Assembly (NCBI GenBank): GCA_016713245.1
Contig: JADJPM010000001.1
Span: forward strand, 1,860,001-1,924,000
From: Verrucomicrobiaceae bacterium
GTDB taxonomy: Bacteria; Verrucomicrobiota; Verrucomicrobiia; Verrucomicrobiales; Verrucomicrobiaceae
Length of the DNA: 64,000 nt
Direction of reading: 5' to 3'
In this document: one piece after another, positions 8,529-16,412 of the stretch
How positions within the stretch are numbered: the stretch's first letter is position 1
Layout of the letters: each line of letters starts with the position of its first letter
Translations under genes and position numbers: made by a program
Notes under the pieces: model-generated
The model's database searches: none
What the model was told of the DNA's origin: nothing
Seen by the model: only the letters and a program-made list of their open reading frames with translations

Positions 8529-9595
8529 CGTGTGGGGAAAGTCACTCCAGCAAGCACCTCAAGCCAGTCACGCCCTTCGGGCAGAATCGAATGCTTTTCC
8601 AGCAAACGACGACGTGAGGCTCCAAGAGCCTCACGGAATACGGAGGAGTTTTTTTGAGTTTCTAGAGAACGCACGGCAATAGCCCAAGCCTCTGGATCGA
8701 GCGAATCGATTAGTGGCAGCGGATAGCGGCACGCCTCAAACAGTTCCGCGATGCCCATGCTTCGGTTCGCAAGGATGGGAACTTCACACGCGAGCGCCTC
8801 CATTGCGGCCGTGAGGCCCGCCGGTTCATCGCAAGGCAGAATAGGCAGCAGAACCGCCCTGCTCGAGCGGAGCATCGCGAGGTAAGCGGGATGCGAGGTG
8901 TTCAGGGCGAGTTTGAATAGAGGGTTGGCGAGCTGGGAGGCAAAGCGTCGCTGTAACAAATCCGCGCGTCCCGCCCGCGTAACGGCAATGCCACGGGCGA
9001 GCAGGCCGTCTGCCACCGCGTCATCGCGGCAGGCGTTTCCAGCGAGGAGACAGGCTCCGTCCTGAGGAGAGGCATCTGGCTGATACCATTCGGTATCGAT
9101 TTTCCAAGATCGTAGTGCCATGCGACCTGCGCCGAGTAAACCCGAGAAAGTCTCATATTGCTGGCGCGTGATACACTCGACCTGAAAGGCCGGAGAGGCG
9201 TGTTTCAGCATCGGCACGAGGCGGCGAACGGCAGAGTCGTGGAAACAGTATCGCCTCACGGTTGTTTTTCTGGCCCGGAAGAGACCCGCACGCGATAGCA
9301 TAAGCAACGCGTTAAAATACATGCCATCATGGCAGTAAACAAGGCTGGCTCCTTTGATATGGTGTAGGTTGTTCCAAATGAACCAGAGCGCCTCAACAAG
9401 GCGCCTTACATCACTGCGTGGCCTCAGGTGGTATTTGGTGGTCAGTTCGATGTCGGACTCAAACCAAGCATTCACCAGCGCAAGGCCAGGTGATGGCATC
9501 GGATTAATGTCCAGGTAGCGCCGGGGGCGCTCGCTCCAGCAGCGTATGGCCTGCGGCGTCAAGACAACCAGGGAGGATTGAGGATCAGCGGACAT
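8525..9595 (-). CDS. GT-B glycosyltransferase (GT4-like)
   Basis: The 356-residue product has a GT4-like C-terminal half with MEALACEVPILANRSMGIAEL around residues 270-290, the nucleotide-sugar region of GT-B enzymes, and a less conserved N-terminal half. It lacks an obvious membrane segment. I placed the start at the ATG at 9595; the longer frame uses a TTG at 9610. The gene overlaps the upstream polymerase gene by 11 bp and the acyltransferase gene by 4 bp. Divergence from textbook GT4 motifs makes the exact family less certain than the two neighbouring transferases. Confidence 0.75.
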   Translation of the reverse strand: MSADPQSSLVVLTPQAIRCWSERPRRYLDINPMPSPGLALVNAWFESDIELTTKYHLRPRSDVRRLVEALWFIWNNLHHIKGASLVYCHDGMYFNALLMLSRAGLFRARKTTVRRYCFHDSAVRRLVPMLKHASPAFQVECITRQQYETFSGLLGAGRMALRSWKIDTEWYQPDASPQDGACLLAGNACRDDAVADGLLARGIAVTRAGRADLLQRRFASQLANPLFKLALNTSHPAYLAMLRSSRAVLLPILPCDEPAGLTAAMEALACEVPILANRSMGIAELFEACRYPLPLIDSLDPEAWAIAVRSLETQKNSSVFREALGASRRRLLEKHSILPEGRDWLEVLAGVTFPTR

Positions 9596-11162
9596 TTGCA
9601 CAGCTGCCAACGGGGCGGAAACGAGTGCTCACACGGGGTAGAGTCGCCGAACAGTTCGGCGCGGGAATGGTCTGCGGCAGGACATGGGCACAAGCTGCCT
9701 GCTCCGCATTGGAGACTTGATGAAATTCGTGTTCTGCGATGAATGCGTTCAATGCGCCGCCGATGAACCAGAAAAAGAAATTGACCGGAAAGGTGGAGGT
9801 GATCGCACCGGCGTAGATATTGTGAGCCAGAAGACCAAATCCGATACTCGCCAGCCAGATGGCGGTGGCGAAGTTTTTGGTTCCCTTCAGCCTCAACATG
9901 CTGGCGTGGAATGATTTTAGGGCGAAGCCTGCGATGATGGCAAGAAAAAGAGTCGGCAGCCAGCCGTTGTTCAAGAGCATGTTGGATATGAGATCATGGC
10001 TGGAAACCTCACCAGATCGTTGCATTTCCTCCACAGCTTGCGAGCCATGGCCGAAGGGCGTCCACATGAGAGGGTTGTGAGCTATGTCATGCATGCCATC
10101 GAGGCGGGCGCAGATGGTCCAAAAGCGGGCAAACTGTTCGCCGAGCGCGGTGCCGCCAAAGACATCGAGCGCGGCCAGCGTGAGCTTGGTGACCCACTGG
10201 CTGATCTCCTGCGCGAAGATGCAGGCGAGAGCGAAAAGACCTAGCATGCCGCCGTAAAGTGCCGCAGTGCCCTTGCCAGAGCGCAGCACCGGGATGAGCA
10301 GCACCGGCAGGAGCCAGTTGATGTTCGCGATGCGGGCCATGCTGGCCACGCAGCCTGCGATGAAGATGAGCGCGAGGGCAAAGCTGAGGCTACCCCATTG
10401 CCGCCCGCCATGATCACGATGATAGCGGCGTACCATCATGGCAAGGCATGCGCAGATGGCGCAGGCAGTGCCGAAGGGGGAGCTATCCACCAACGTGGAA
10501 AAGGGCCGTGGGCGCACGTCTTCGAGATGCTTCGACAGGATGGTGAGGCCGCTGCGGAGGTAGTCGATCTCGAAATCACTGAGGCCGAAGAACTGCTGCT
10601 TGATGCCGTAGAGCGAGACGGGAACGAAGACGATGAGCGTGTATTTGATGAATCGGTTGATCTCGTCCGGCTTTGGCAGCACGCAGGGAACAACAAAAAG
10701 CAGGAACATGTAGGCCGCGCCATCTGCGAGCTGGTTCGCAGCGGTGTTCAGCCCGCCTGCTCGCGTGGCAGAAATGGCGGATACGCCGAAACCAAGGAGA
10801 CAGAGCAGCAGGGTTTTGAGCTTTCGCTTCTCCAGGGCGGAGCCGTCGTGAATGCTCCGGGAGATGGCGCCGATGCAGATGCCCGCAAGCGTCAGCGGGG
10901 CGAGACCTCGCGCCCAGATGACGTCATTCATCGTGACGTGGCCGTCGAGGATCATGAGACGCTTCAAGAGGTCGCTGTAGGCTGCGTAGAGCACCATGAG
11001 GTAGAGCGTGAGGCGCGGCTGGAAGATGCCGAGGATGAAGGAGCCGATGCAGAGGAACTGCGCGAGCGAGCCGATGGCATTCCCCATGTCCAGCAGCACG
11101 GAGAGCATCACATAAAGTGCGCCGATGAAGAAGAGGACGACGATGAAGGCCCTGCCTTGCAT
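9585..11162 (-). CDS. O-antigen ligase/polymerase-like membrane protein (Wzy-like)
   Basis: A 525-residue protein made mostly of hydrophobic helices from the first residues (FIVVLFFIGALYVMLSVLL) to about residue 480, with a larger periplasmic loop around PRPFSTLVDSSPFGTA and a region containing WTPFGHGSQAVEEM near residue 370, as in O-antigen ligase/polymerase (PF04932-like) proteins. It sits between the Wzx flippase and the glycosyltransferases, the expected place for the polymerase of a Wzx/Wzy pathway. The last 40 residues are hydrophilic and proline-rich. Ligase and polymerase roles cannot be told apart by sequence; context favours polymerase. Confidence 0.8.
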   Translation of the reverse strand: MQGRAFIVVLFFIGALYVMLSVLLDMGNAIGSLAQFLCIGSFILGIFQPRLTLYLMVLYAAYSDLLKRLMILDGHVTMNDVIWARGLAPLTLAGICIGAISRSIHDGSALEKRKLKTLLLCLLGFGVSAISATRAGGLNTAANQLADGAAYMFLLFVVPCVLPKPDEINRFIKYTLIVFVPVSLYGIKQQFFGLSDFEIDYLRSGLTILSKHLEDVRPRPFSTLVDSSPFGTACAICACLAMMVRRYHRDHGGRQWGSLSFALALIFIAGCVASMARIANINWLLPVLLIPVLRSGKGTAALYGGMLGLFALACIFAQEISQWVTKLTLAALDVFGGTALGEQFARFWTICARLDGMHDIAHNPLMWTPFGHGSQAVEEMQRSGEVSSHDLISNMLLNNGWLPTLFLAIIAGFALKSFHASMLRLKGTKNFATAIWLASIGFGLLAHNIYAGAITSTFPVNFFFWFIGGALNAFIAEHEFHQVSNAEQAACAHVLPQTIPAPNCSATLPRVSTRFRPVGSCANVR

Positions 11163-11168
11163 GATAAA

Positions 11169-12470
11169 TCAGGAGTGGCGCAGCAATGAGCGGGCCTGCA
11201 GCAGCGTGAAGCGTGGCAGGCCCATCACCGCGCGGGTGAGGAAGCCGGAGACATGCGTGCGCAGCCCCGGCGAAAGGTAGGTGCCGAGCACCCACGCAGC
11301 GGCGTAGGCCACCAACGTGGCCCACGCGGCACCGAGTCCGCCATGCGCGGGGATCCACGCGAGGTTCAGCGCGGCATTGATGCCCACGGCGAGCACGACG
11401 GAGGGGAGATTCGCGGCCAGATGATCCTCGACGGTGAGGATCTGCGTGCGTGCAATGCCAACGGCATACGGAATGAAGGCCCAGGCATGCACGCGCAGCA
11501 TGTCGGCGGAGCGTTCATACTCGCTTCCAAAGGCCAGCGGCAGCAGCGGCGAGGTGATGAAGAGCCCCGCGGCCACGACGAGGGCGAGCACGACGGAGGC
11601 GGAGAGGTAATCCACCGCACGGCGGCGGTATTCCGGCTCGTTTTGACGTGCACTCATCAAACGCGGAAGAAAGAGCGTGGCGAGCACGCCGGGCACAAAG
11701 TAGGCCATTTCAGAGACACGCACCGCGGCGCTGTAAACACCGGCTTCTTCATTGCCACGCAGCCACTCGATCATGACGGTGTCGAGCCGGAACAGCAGCA
11801 GCAACGCGGCTTGCGACGCGAGTTCCGGCCATGAACGGCGGATGAGTTGAAGCGCACGCGACCATCGAAAGGCTCCGGGGCGCATGCGGCCGCCGTTTTG
11901 ATGAAACACACGCCAGCACAGGCCGATGAAGATCCAGCCTTCGAGTCCATAGGTGAGGGCAAAGAACCACAGCGGAGCCTTCCACCAAATACCCGCCGCA
12001 ATGCACCCAGCGCTGATGATAAAGCCGATGAACTGCGCGGTGATGGTGCTGCGCACCCGATCATGCGCCTCTAGCCATGCAAAGACCTCCGTGCCGGGAT
12101 TGGTCAGCAATTGCAGCGCATACACCGCGATAAGTAATGCGCCGGCGGGTTGTGCCATCACGAGCCAGAGCATGGTGCCGATGAAAAGCATCAACGAGAC
12201 GATGAACCGCGCGGTAAAGGTCGTTCCAAGCACCTCGGGCTGCTCTTGCGGTCGATGAATGAGCTCGCGGACGGTGTAACGGCCAAAGCCCAATTCTCCA
12301 ATGCACAGCAGAATGGAGATGATGGCCATGGCGACACCGATTTCACCAAAACCGGAGGTGCCGAGATACCGCGCAAGCGCACAAGTGAGCCCAAAGCTCA
12401 ACGCCAGCCGCACGAGCCGGAACACGGTGGCGACCGAAAGCGTGTGAAGGATGGAGCGGCGGGCGCTCAT
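11169..12470 (-). CDS. Polysaccharide flippase (Wzx/MOP superfamily)
   Basis: The 433-residue protein has about 12 predicted hydrophobic helices and the N-terminal pattern VFRLVRLALSFGLTCALARYLGTSGFGEIG that identifies oligosaccharide flippases of the MOP superfamily. It would move undecaprenyl-linked repeat units across the inner membrane for the Wzy-like protein encoded 6 bp downstream. The helix near residue 240 includes ELASQAALLLLFRLDTVMI, another typical Wzx segment. The start at 12470 overlaps the FkbM methyltransferase stop by 4 bp. Confidence 0.92.
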   Translation of the reverse strand: MSARRSILHTLSVATVFRLVRLALSFGLTCALARYLGTSGFGEIGVAMAIISILLCIGELGFGRYTVRELIHRPQEQPEVLGTTFTARFIVSLMLFIGTMLWLVMAQPAGALLIAVYALQLLTNPGTEVFAWLEAHDRVRSTITAQFIGFIISAGCIAAGIWWKAPLWFFALTYGLEGWIFIGLCWRVFHQNGGRMRPGAFRWSRALQLIRRSWPELASQAALLLLFRLDTVMIEWLRGNEEAGVYSAAVRVSEMAYFVPGVLATLFLPRLMSARQNEPEYRRRAVDYLSASVVLALVVAAGLFITSPLLPLAFGSEYERSADMLRVHAWAFIPYAVGIARTQILTVEDHLAANLPSVVLAVGINAALNLAWIPAHGGLGAAWATLVAYAAAWVLGTYLSPGLRTHVSGFLTRAVMGLPRFTLLQARSLLRHS

Positions 12471-13336
12471 GAAGGTTCTTCGACCGTGAAGCCGGTCTGC
12501 TTCAGCGATTCGATGGCGCGGTGATTCACGAAGACGGCGTCTTCACGCGTGTGGCGGTCGCGACGCAGACGGCGTGCAGGCATGTCCACATAGAAGGGGC
12601 CGTCAAAGAGGTGCTCGGGCAGAACGGCACGCATTTCTTCCGTCGAGGCGTTCATCTCGGCGAAGACGAACTTCACGGAGCTGAGATGAGCACCAAAACC
12701 ACGCAGCACGGCAGGTTCGAGGCCTTCGGTGTCGATTTTGAGCAAATCGGGATACACCCGCTTCCGTTCGCAAAAGGCCGCGCCAGTTTCACAAGGCACC
12801 TGGATGGCATTTTCGGCATCTTCACCTTCGGCGAGGGCTTTGTTCACCGGGCTAAAATCGTCGTTCGTGAAGGAAAGCATGCCGCTGGCATCCGAAAGGG
12901 CGATCTGGTGGGCATGAATTTTCGCGCGGTCGTTTTTGTCAATCATCCGACGCAAGGTGGCGAAGGTAGCGGGATGTGGTTCGAAGGCATGCACGGTCAC
13001 TTCCGGGCACTCGGACATAAGGAGCGAGTAGATGCCGATGTTCGCGCCGATGTCGAAGCAGGTGCGCACAAGGCCGCTGGCTCCGAGATGGCCGAGGAAG
13101 GACATGTTGTGGTAGTCGTAGCGGCGCTGGCTCCACACGAGCGCCACGCAGCCGTTCATCTCGCGGCGCTGCTCGATGAAAAGCCGCGAACGGTCGGTGA
13201 TCTCGATGGCGGCGGGCAGCGGAAGGAGGCGTCGCACGCCATGCCAAATTGCATGACGCATCAGCGCCGGCACGGGGCTTACGCCGGGATTCCGAAGGAT
13301 TCCCTGGCAGGTGTGGATGAAGAGACCGAATCCCAC
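12467..13336 (-). CDS. FkbM-family SAM-dependent methyltransferase
   Basis: The 289-residue product has the SAM-binding motif TCFDIGANIGIYSLLM near residue 90, then VHAFEPHPATFATLRR and DLLKIDTEGLEPAVLRGF, which define the FkbM family. These enzymes O-methylate sugars or other hydroxyls; in a polysaccharide operon the likely target is a sugar of the repeat unit. The gene begins 54 bp after the broken gmhA gene and overlaps the flippase gene by 4 bp. Confidence 0.9.
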   Translation of the reverse strand: MGFGLFIHTCQGILRNPGVSPVPALMRHAIWHGVRRLLPLPAAIEITDRSRLFIEQRREMNGCVALVWSQRRYDYHNMSFLGHLGASGLVRTCFDIGANIGIYSLLMSECPEVTVHAFEPHPATFATLRRMIDKNDRAKIHAHQIALSDASGMLSFTNDDFSPVNKALAEGEDAENAIQVPCETGAAFCERKRVYPDLLKIDTEGLEPAVLRGFGAHLSSVKFVFAEMNASTEEMRAVLPEHLFDGPFYVDMPARRLRRDRHTREDAVFVNHRAIESLKQTGFTVEEPS

Positions 13337-13390
13337 GAAAGGCAGGATTGAAGATTGATGAACAATCGATTGCTGATTGTTGAACGCCGA

Positions 13391-13967
13391 TCAGGCCGCG
13401 TAAGCCTTTTCGACCACGTCGCAGAGCAGGTGACCGATGAGGAGATGACACTCTTGCACGCAGGCGGTGATGCTCGAAGGGGCTTTGAAGCTGAGTTTCG
13501 CGAGATTGGAGCACTCGGACTCTTTTTCGCCAGTGAAGGCGATGGTGACACAACCGCGTTCGTTAGCAGCTTTGAGTGCGGCGAGGATGTTGGGGCTCGT
13601 GCCGCTCGTGGAGATGCCGAGAGCGACATCGCCGGGCTGCGCGAGAGCTTCGATCTGGCGCGAGAAGACGGTCTCGAAGCCGAAGTCGTTGCTGTGCGCG
13701 GTCAGAATGGAGGTGTCCGTTGTGAGAGCGAGACCGGCGAGAGCAGGACGATTGACGCGATAACGCACGACGAGTTCCGCAGCGAGGTGTTGAGCGTCCG
13801 CGGCGCTGCCGCCGTTGCCGAAGAAGATGATCTTCTTGCCGTTCTTGAGCGCGGTGAGCCACGCATCGGCGAGCGGAGCGATTTGATCACTGCATCGCGC
13901 TGAGCTTTGAGATCGCGTCCTGATGCTCGCCGAGGTGCGTTTGGAAAAGGGAGGAGAAGTCGCTCAT
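13391..13967 (-). pseudogene. gmhA: gmhA-like sedoheptulose-7-phosphate isomerase (SIS domain), frameshifted
   Basis: The gene reads in two frames. From the ATG at 13967 the frame gives MSDFSSLFQTHLGEHQDAI followed by SKLSAMQ and then TGA at 889-887 of the 13-kb block (13889-13887). One base on, the next frame continues QIAPLADAWLTALKNG, GNGGSAADAQH and later GISTSGTSPNILAAL to the stop at 13391. Total length 577 bp is 3n+1, and removing one base would give a 191-residue protein, the normal GmhA size. The ATG lies one base past the rfaE1 stop, supporting it as the true start. GmhA makes heptose-7-phosphate, the substrate of the neighbouring kinase. Either a real +1 frameshift, a sequencing error, or recoding at CAG-TGA. 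Confidence 0.75.
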
Positions 13968-13968
13968 G

Positions 13969-14958
13969 TCACGAGAAGGCTGCCAGAAGCTCGTCCGGGG
14001 TCAAGGTGGCGGTGCCGAGTTTGCCGACGACGATGCCGCTGGCGTGGTTGGCGATTTCTGCGGCATCGGGCAGCTTGAAACCGGCTGCGAGCGCGAGCGT
14101 GAGCAGCGCGATGGCGGTGTCGCCCGCGCCGGAAACGTCAAAGACCTCACGCGCACGCGTGGGGATGTGATGCGGGCTCTGTCCACGCTCGAAGAGCATC
14201 ATGCCATGCTCGCCAAGGGTGACGAGGATGCTGTTCACGGCCCATTTTTCGAGGAGGATGCGGCCGACTTCGAGCAGCTCGGGGTTTTTATCTGAAGGTC
14301 CGGGCAGGAGGTGATCTTCGAGGCCTGCGGCGGCGAAGGCTTCGAGGCGATTCGGCTTCACGAGTGTGACACCGCTCCACGGCAGCGGATTGCGCGGCGA
14401 GGGATCGACGGTGACGATCAGCTTGTGCTCCGCGGCGATCTTGGAGACGAGCTGCATAAGCTCGGTGGTCATGAAACCTTTGCCGTAGTCTTCAAGAATG
14501 ATGGCGTCGAGATTCGGCGCGAGGGCGCGGAGGCGCTTTTCGATCTCGGCGAGTTCATCGGAGGTCAGCGGCAGCAGTTTTTCGCGATCGACGCGGACGA
14601 TTTGCTGCTGGCGGGCGGAGACGCGGGCTTTGGAGATCGTGGGCAGTGTGTCATGCACGAGCAACGGCGCTGGATCGACTTTGTCGGCGATCAAAAGATC
14701 GCGCAGACGGTCGGCGGCGCTGTCTTTGCCGACGCGGCCCATCAAGTGCGTGTGCGGCGAGAAGGGCGAGATGTTGCGGGCGACGTTCGCCGCGCCACCG
14801 GGATAAAACTCCTCGCGCGTGACCTCGACGATGGGCACGGGGGCCTCCGGCGAGATGCGGCGCACATGACCCCAGATGAAGTGATCGAGCATCACATCGC
14901 CAATGACGAGGATGCGGCACTTCGCGAGGCTTCCGAGGCAGTTGCGGGTGAAGTTCAT
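13969..14958 (-). CDS. rfaE1: D-glycero-D-manno-heptose-7-phosphate kinase (RfaE1/HldE kinase domain)
   Basis: The 329-residue PfkB-family kinase begins ILVIGDVMLDHFIWGHV and has VRRISPEAPVPIVEV and FYPGGAANVARN, the signature of HldE domain 1. The C-terminal PfkB motif FDVSGAGDTAIALL carries the catalytic Asp. It phosphorylates heptose-7-phosphate at C1. No nucleotidyltransferase (HldE C-terminal) domain is fused, so ADP/GDP-heptose synthesis would need a separate protein. The start overlaps the DAHP synthase stop (ATGA) and the end is 1 bp from gmhA, so heptose-precursor genes head the exopolysaccharide operon. Confidence 0.9.
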   Translation of the reverse strand: MNFTRNCLGSLAKCRILVIGDVMLDHFIWGHVRRISPEAPVPIVEVTREEFYPGGAANVARNISPFSPHTHLMGRVGKDSAADRLRDLLIADKVDPAPLLVHDTLPTISKARVSARQQQIVRVDREKLLPLTSDELAEIEKRLRALAPNLDAIILEDYGKGFMTTELMQLVSKIAAEHKLIVTVDPSPRNPLPWSGVTLVKPNRLEAFAAAGLEDHLLPGPSDKNPELLEVGRILLEKWAVNSILVTLGEHGMMLFERGQSPHHIPTRAREVFDVSGAGDTAIALLTLALAAGFKLPDAAEIANHASGIVVGKLGTATLTPDELLAAFS

Positions 14959-16022
14959 GCCTTTTTGCGGCGCTCGCGCACGGCGGCGGCGAGTTCGTCG
15001 AGCATCGTTTCGGTGGTGGACCAGTTCACGCAGGCGTCAGTGATGCTCTGGCCGTAGGTGAGCGGCACGCCGGGCTTGGTGTCCTGACGGCCTTCGACGA
15101 GGTGGCTCTCGATCATGACGCCGGTGATGGCTTTGCTACCGGCGGCGAGTTGCTCGCCGAGCGAAGCGCTGACGAGCGGCTGCTTGCGGTAGTCCTTGAG
15201 GCTGTTGCCGTGGCTGCAATCAATCATGACGCTCGGCGGCAATCCGCGTGTGCTGAGTTGATCGGAGGCGGTCTTGATGGATGCGGCGTCGAAGTTCGTG
15301 CCGCCTTTGCCACCGCGCAGGATGACGTGGCAGGAGTTGTTGCCCTTCGTGTTCACGATGGCAGCGACGCCGTCTTTGGTCACGGATAGAAAGCTGTGCT
15401 GGCCTTTCGCGGCCTCGATGGCGTCGAGTGCGACCTGGATGCCGCCGTCGGTGCCGTTTTTGAAGCCCACAGGCATGCTCAAACCGGACGCGAGCTGGCG
15501 ATGCACCTGGCTTTCGGTCGTGCGGGCACCGATCGCGCCCCAGACGACGACATCGGCGATGTACTGCGGCGTGATGACATCGAGGAACTCCGTGCCGGCC
15601 GGGATGCCCATCTGCGTGAGCTCCAGCAGCAGGCCGCGAGCACCGCGCAGGCCGTTGTTGATGTCGAAACTGCCGTCGAGATGCGGGTCATTGATAAAAC
15701 CCTTCCAGCCGACGGTGGTGCGCGGCTTTTCAAAATAGACGCGCATCACGATTTCGAGGTCAGCGCCGTGTTTCGCACGCGCGGCGATGATGTGGCGGCC
15801 GTATTCGAGGGCGGACTTCGTGTCGTGGATCGAGCAGGGGCCGACGACGACGAGCAGGCGGTCGTCTTTGAGATTGAGAATGGCTTCCGACTTCTTGCGG
15901 GACTCCTCGACAAAGGCGGCCTCGGCATCGCGCAGCGGATACTCGTGCATGAGCAGCGCAGGCTGGATAAGCGGGAGGATTTCAGCGACGCGAAGGTCGT
16001 CAGTGGGATGCGATTGGCTCAC
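14955..16022 (-). CDS. aroG: 3-deoxy-7-phosphoheptulonate synthase, class I (AroG-like)
   Basis: The 355-residue product matches class I DAHP synthases: LLVVVGPCSIHDTKSALEYG near residue 58, RVYFEKPRTTVGWKGFINDP near 95, PVGFKNGTDGGIQVALDA near 195 and IDCSHGNSLKDY near 265. It condenses phosphoenolpyruvate with erythrose-4-phosphate at the entry to the shikimate pathway. It is the first gene of the minus-strand run and is coupled to rfaE1 by a 4-bp overlap, an unusual link between aromatic and heptose metabolism. The start ATG at 16022 is followed by MSQSHPTDDLRV, as expected. Confidence 0.95.
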   Translation of the reverse strand: MSQSHPTDDLRVAEILPLIQPALLMHEYPLRDAEAAFVEESRKKSEAILNLKDDRLLVVVGPCSIHDTKSALEYGRHIIAARAKHGADLEIVMRVYFEKPRTTVGWKGFINDPHLDGSFDINNGLRGARGLLLELTQMGIPAGTEFLDVITPQYIADVVVWGAIGARTTESQVHRQLASGLSMPVGFKNGTDGGIQVALDAIEAAKGQHSFLSVTKDGVAAIVNTKGNNSCHVILRGGKGGTNFDAASIKTASDQLSTRGLPPSVMIDCSHGNSLKDYRKQPLVSASLGEQLAAGSKAITGVMIESHLVEGRQDTKPGVPLTYGQSITDACVNWSTTETMLDELAAAVRERRKKA

Positions 16023-16104
16023 GGGACAGGAAGGGGGCGAAAATGGGGCGGCAGTGTGGGGCGTTGAGAGGCCGCGTCAATGGCCGGAACGAGGGGGGGA
16101 GGCT

Positions 16105-16168
16105 GGAGTCGTGGAGTTTTGGAGTGTTGTAGGCCTCATCACTCCTCTACTCCAACACTCCATTCCAC
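16105..16168. repeat. 8-bp-period hairpin repeat, family A copy 1 (GGAGTNNT)n
   Basis: GGAGTCGT GGAGTTTT GGAGTGTT is followed after a short loop by CACTCC-type units, giving a long imperfect hairpin upstream of aroG. Equivalent elements lie at 19894-19962 and 27606-27667. The remainder of the 390-bp gap between aroG and the next gene (16023-16412) has no coding potential that I recognise apart from the TTGGCA motifs noted separately. Confidence 0.8.
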
Positions 16169-16284
16169 CCGGCCAAGCTGCCGCCCTTGGTGACTCCATG
16201 GAGGGAGGCACCCCGTCGGTGTGATGGGTGATTCGGACGCACAAGGCGGAGGCAGGACTTCCCGGCTGATTTACATGGGAATTA

Positions 16285-16325
16285 TGCCAATTAGAGTATT
16301 TTGGCACCAGTTGGGTATTTTGGCA
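16285..16325 (+). promoter_or_regulatory. Candidate operator: TGCCAA / TTGGCA / TTGGCA motifs
   Basis: TGCCAA at 16285-16290 faces TTGGCA at 16301-16306 (10-bp spacer), and the 11-mer GTATTTTGGCA occurs twice, at 16296 and 16315, 19 bp apart. The cluster lies about 90 bp upstream of the DUF6600 lipoprotein start in an AT-richer patch of a divergent intergenic region. It looks like a binding site for a dimeric regulator; no regulator is implicated. Confidence 0.3.
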
Positions 16326-16412
16326 AAGTTAAATATCTGTCCGTTTCGACGTCGGAAGCTTCGTCGAAAAGTCCTCTGAATAGAAAGGGCTCAGGCTAGT
16401 CTCAGACCGACC

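Noticed and set aside
16297..16325. TTGGCACCAG as a sigma-54 promoter
   Set aside because: The -24 half resembles TGGCAC but the -12 GC/TTGCA part is missing; the repeated TTGGCA motif fits an operator better.
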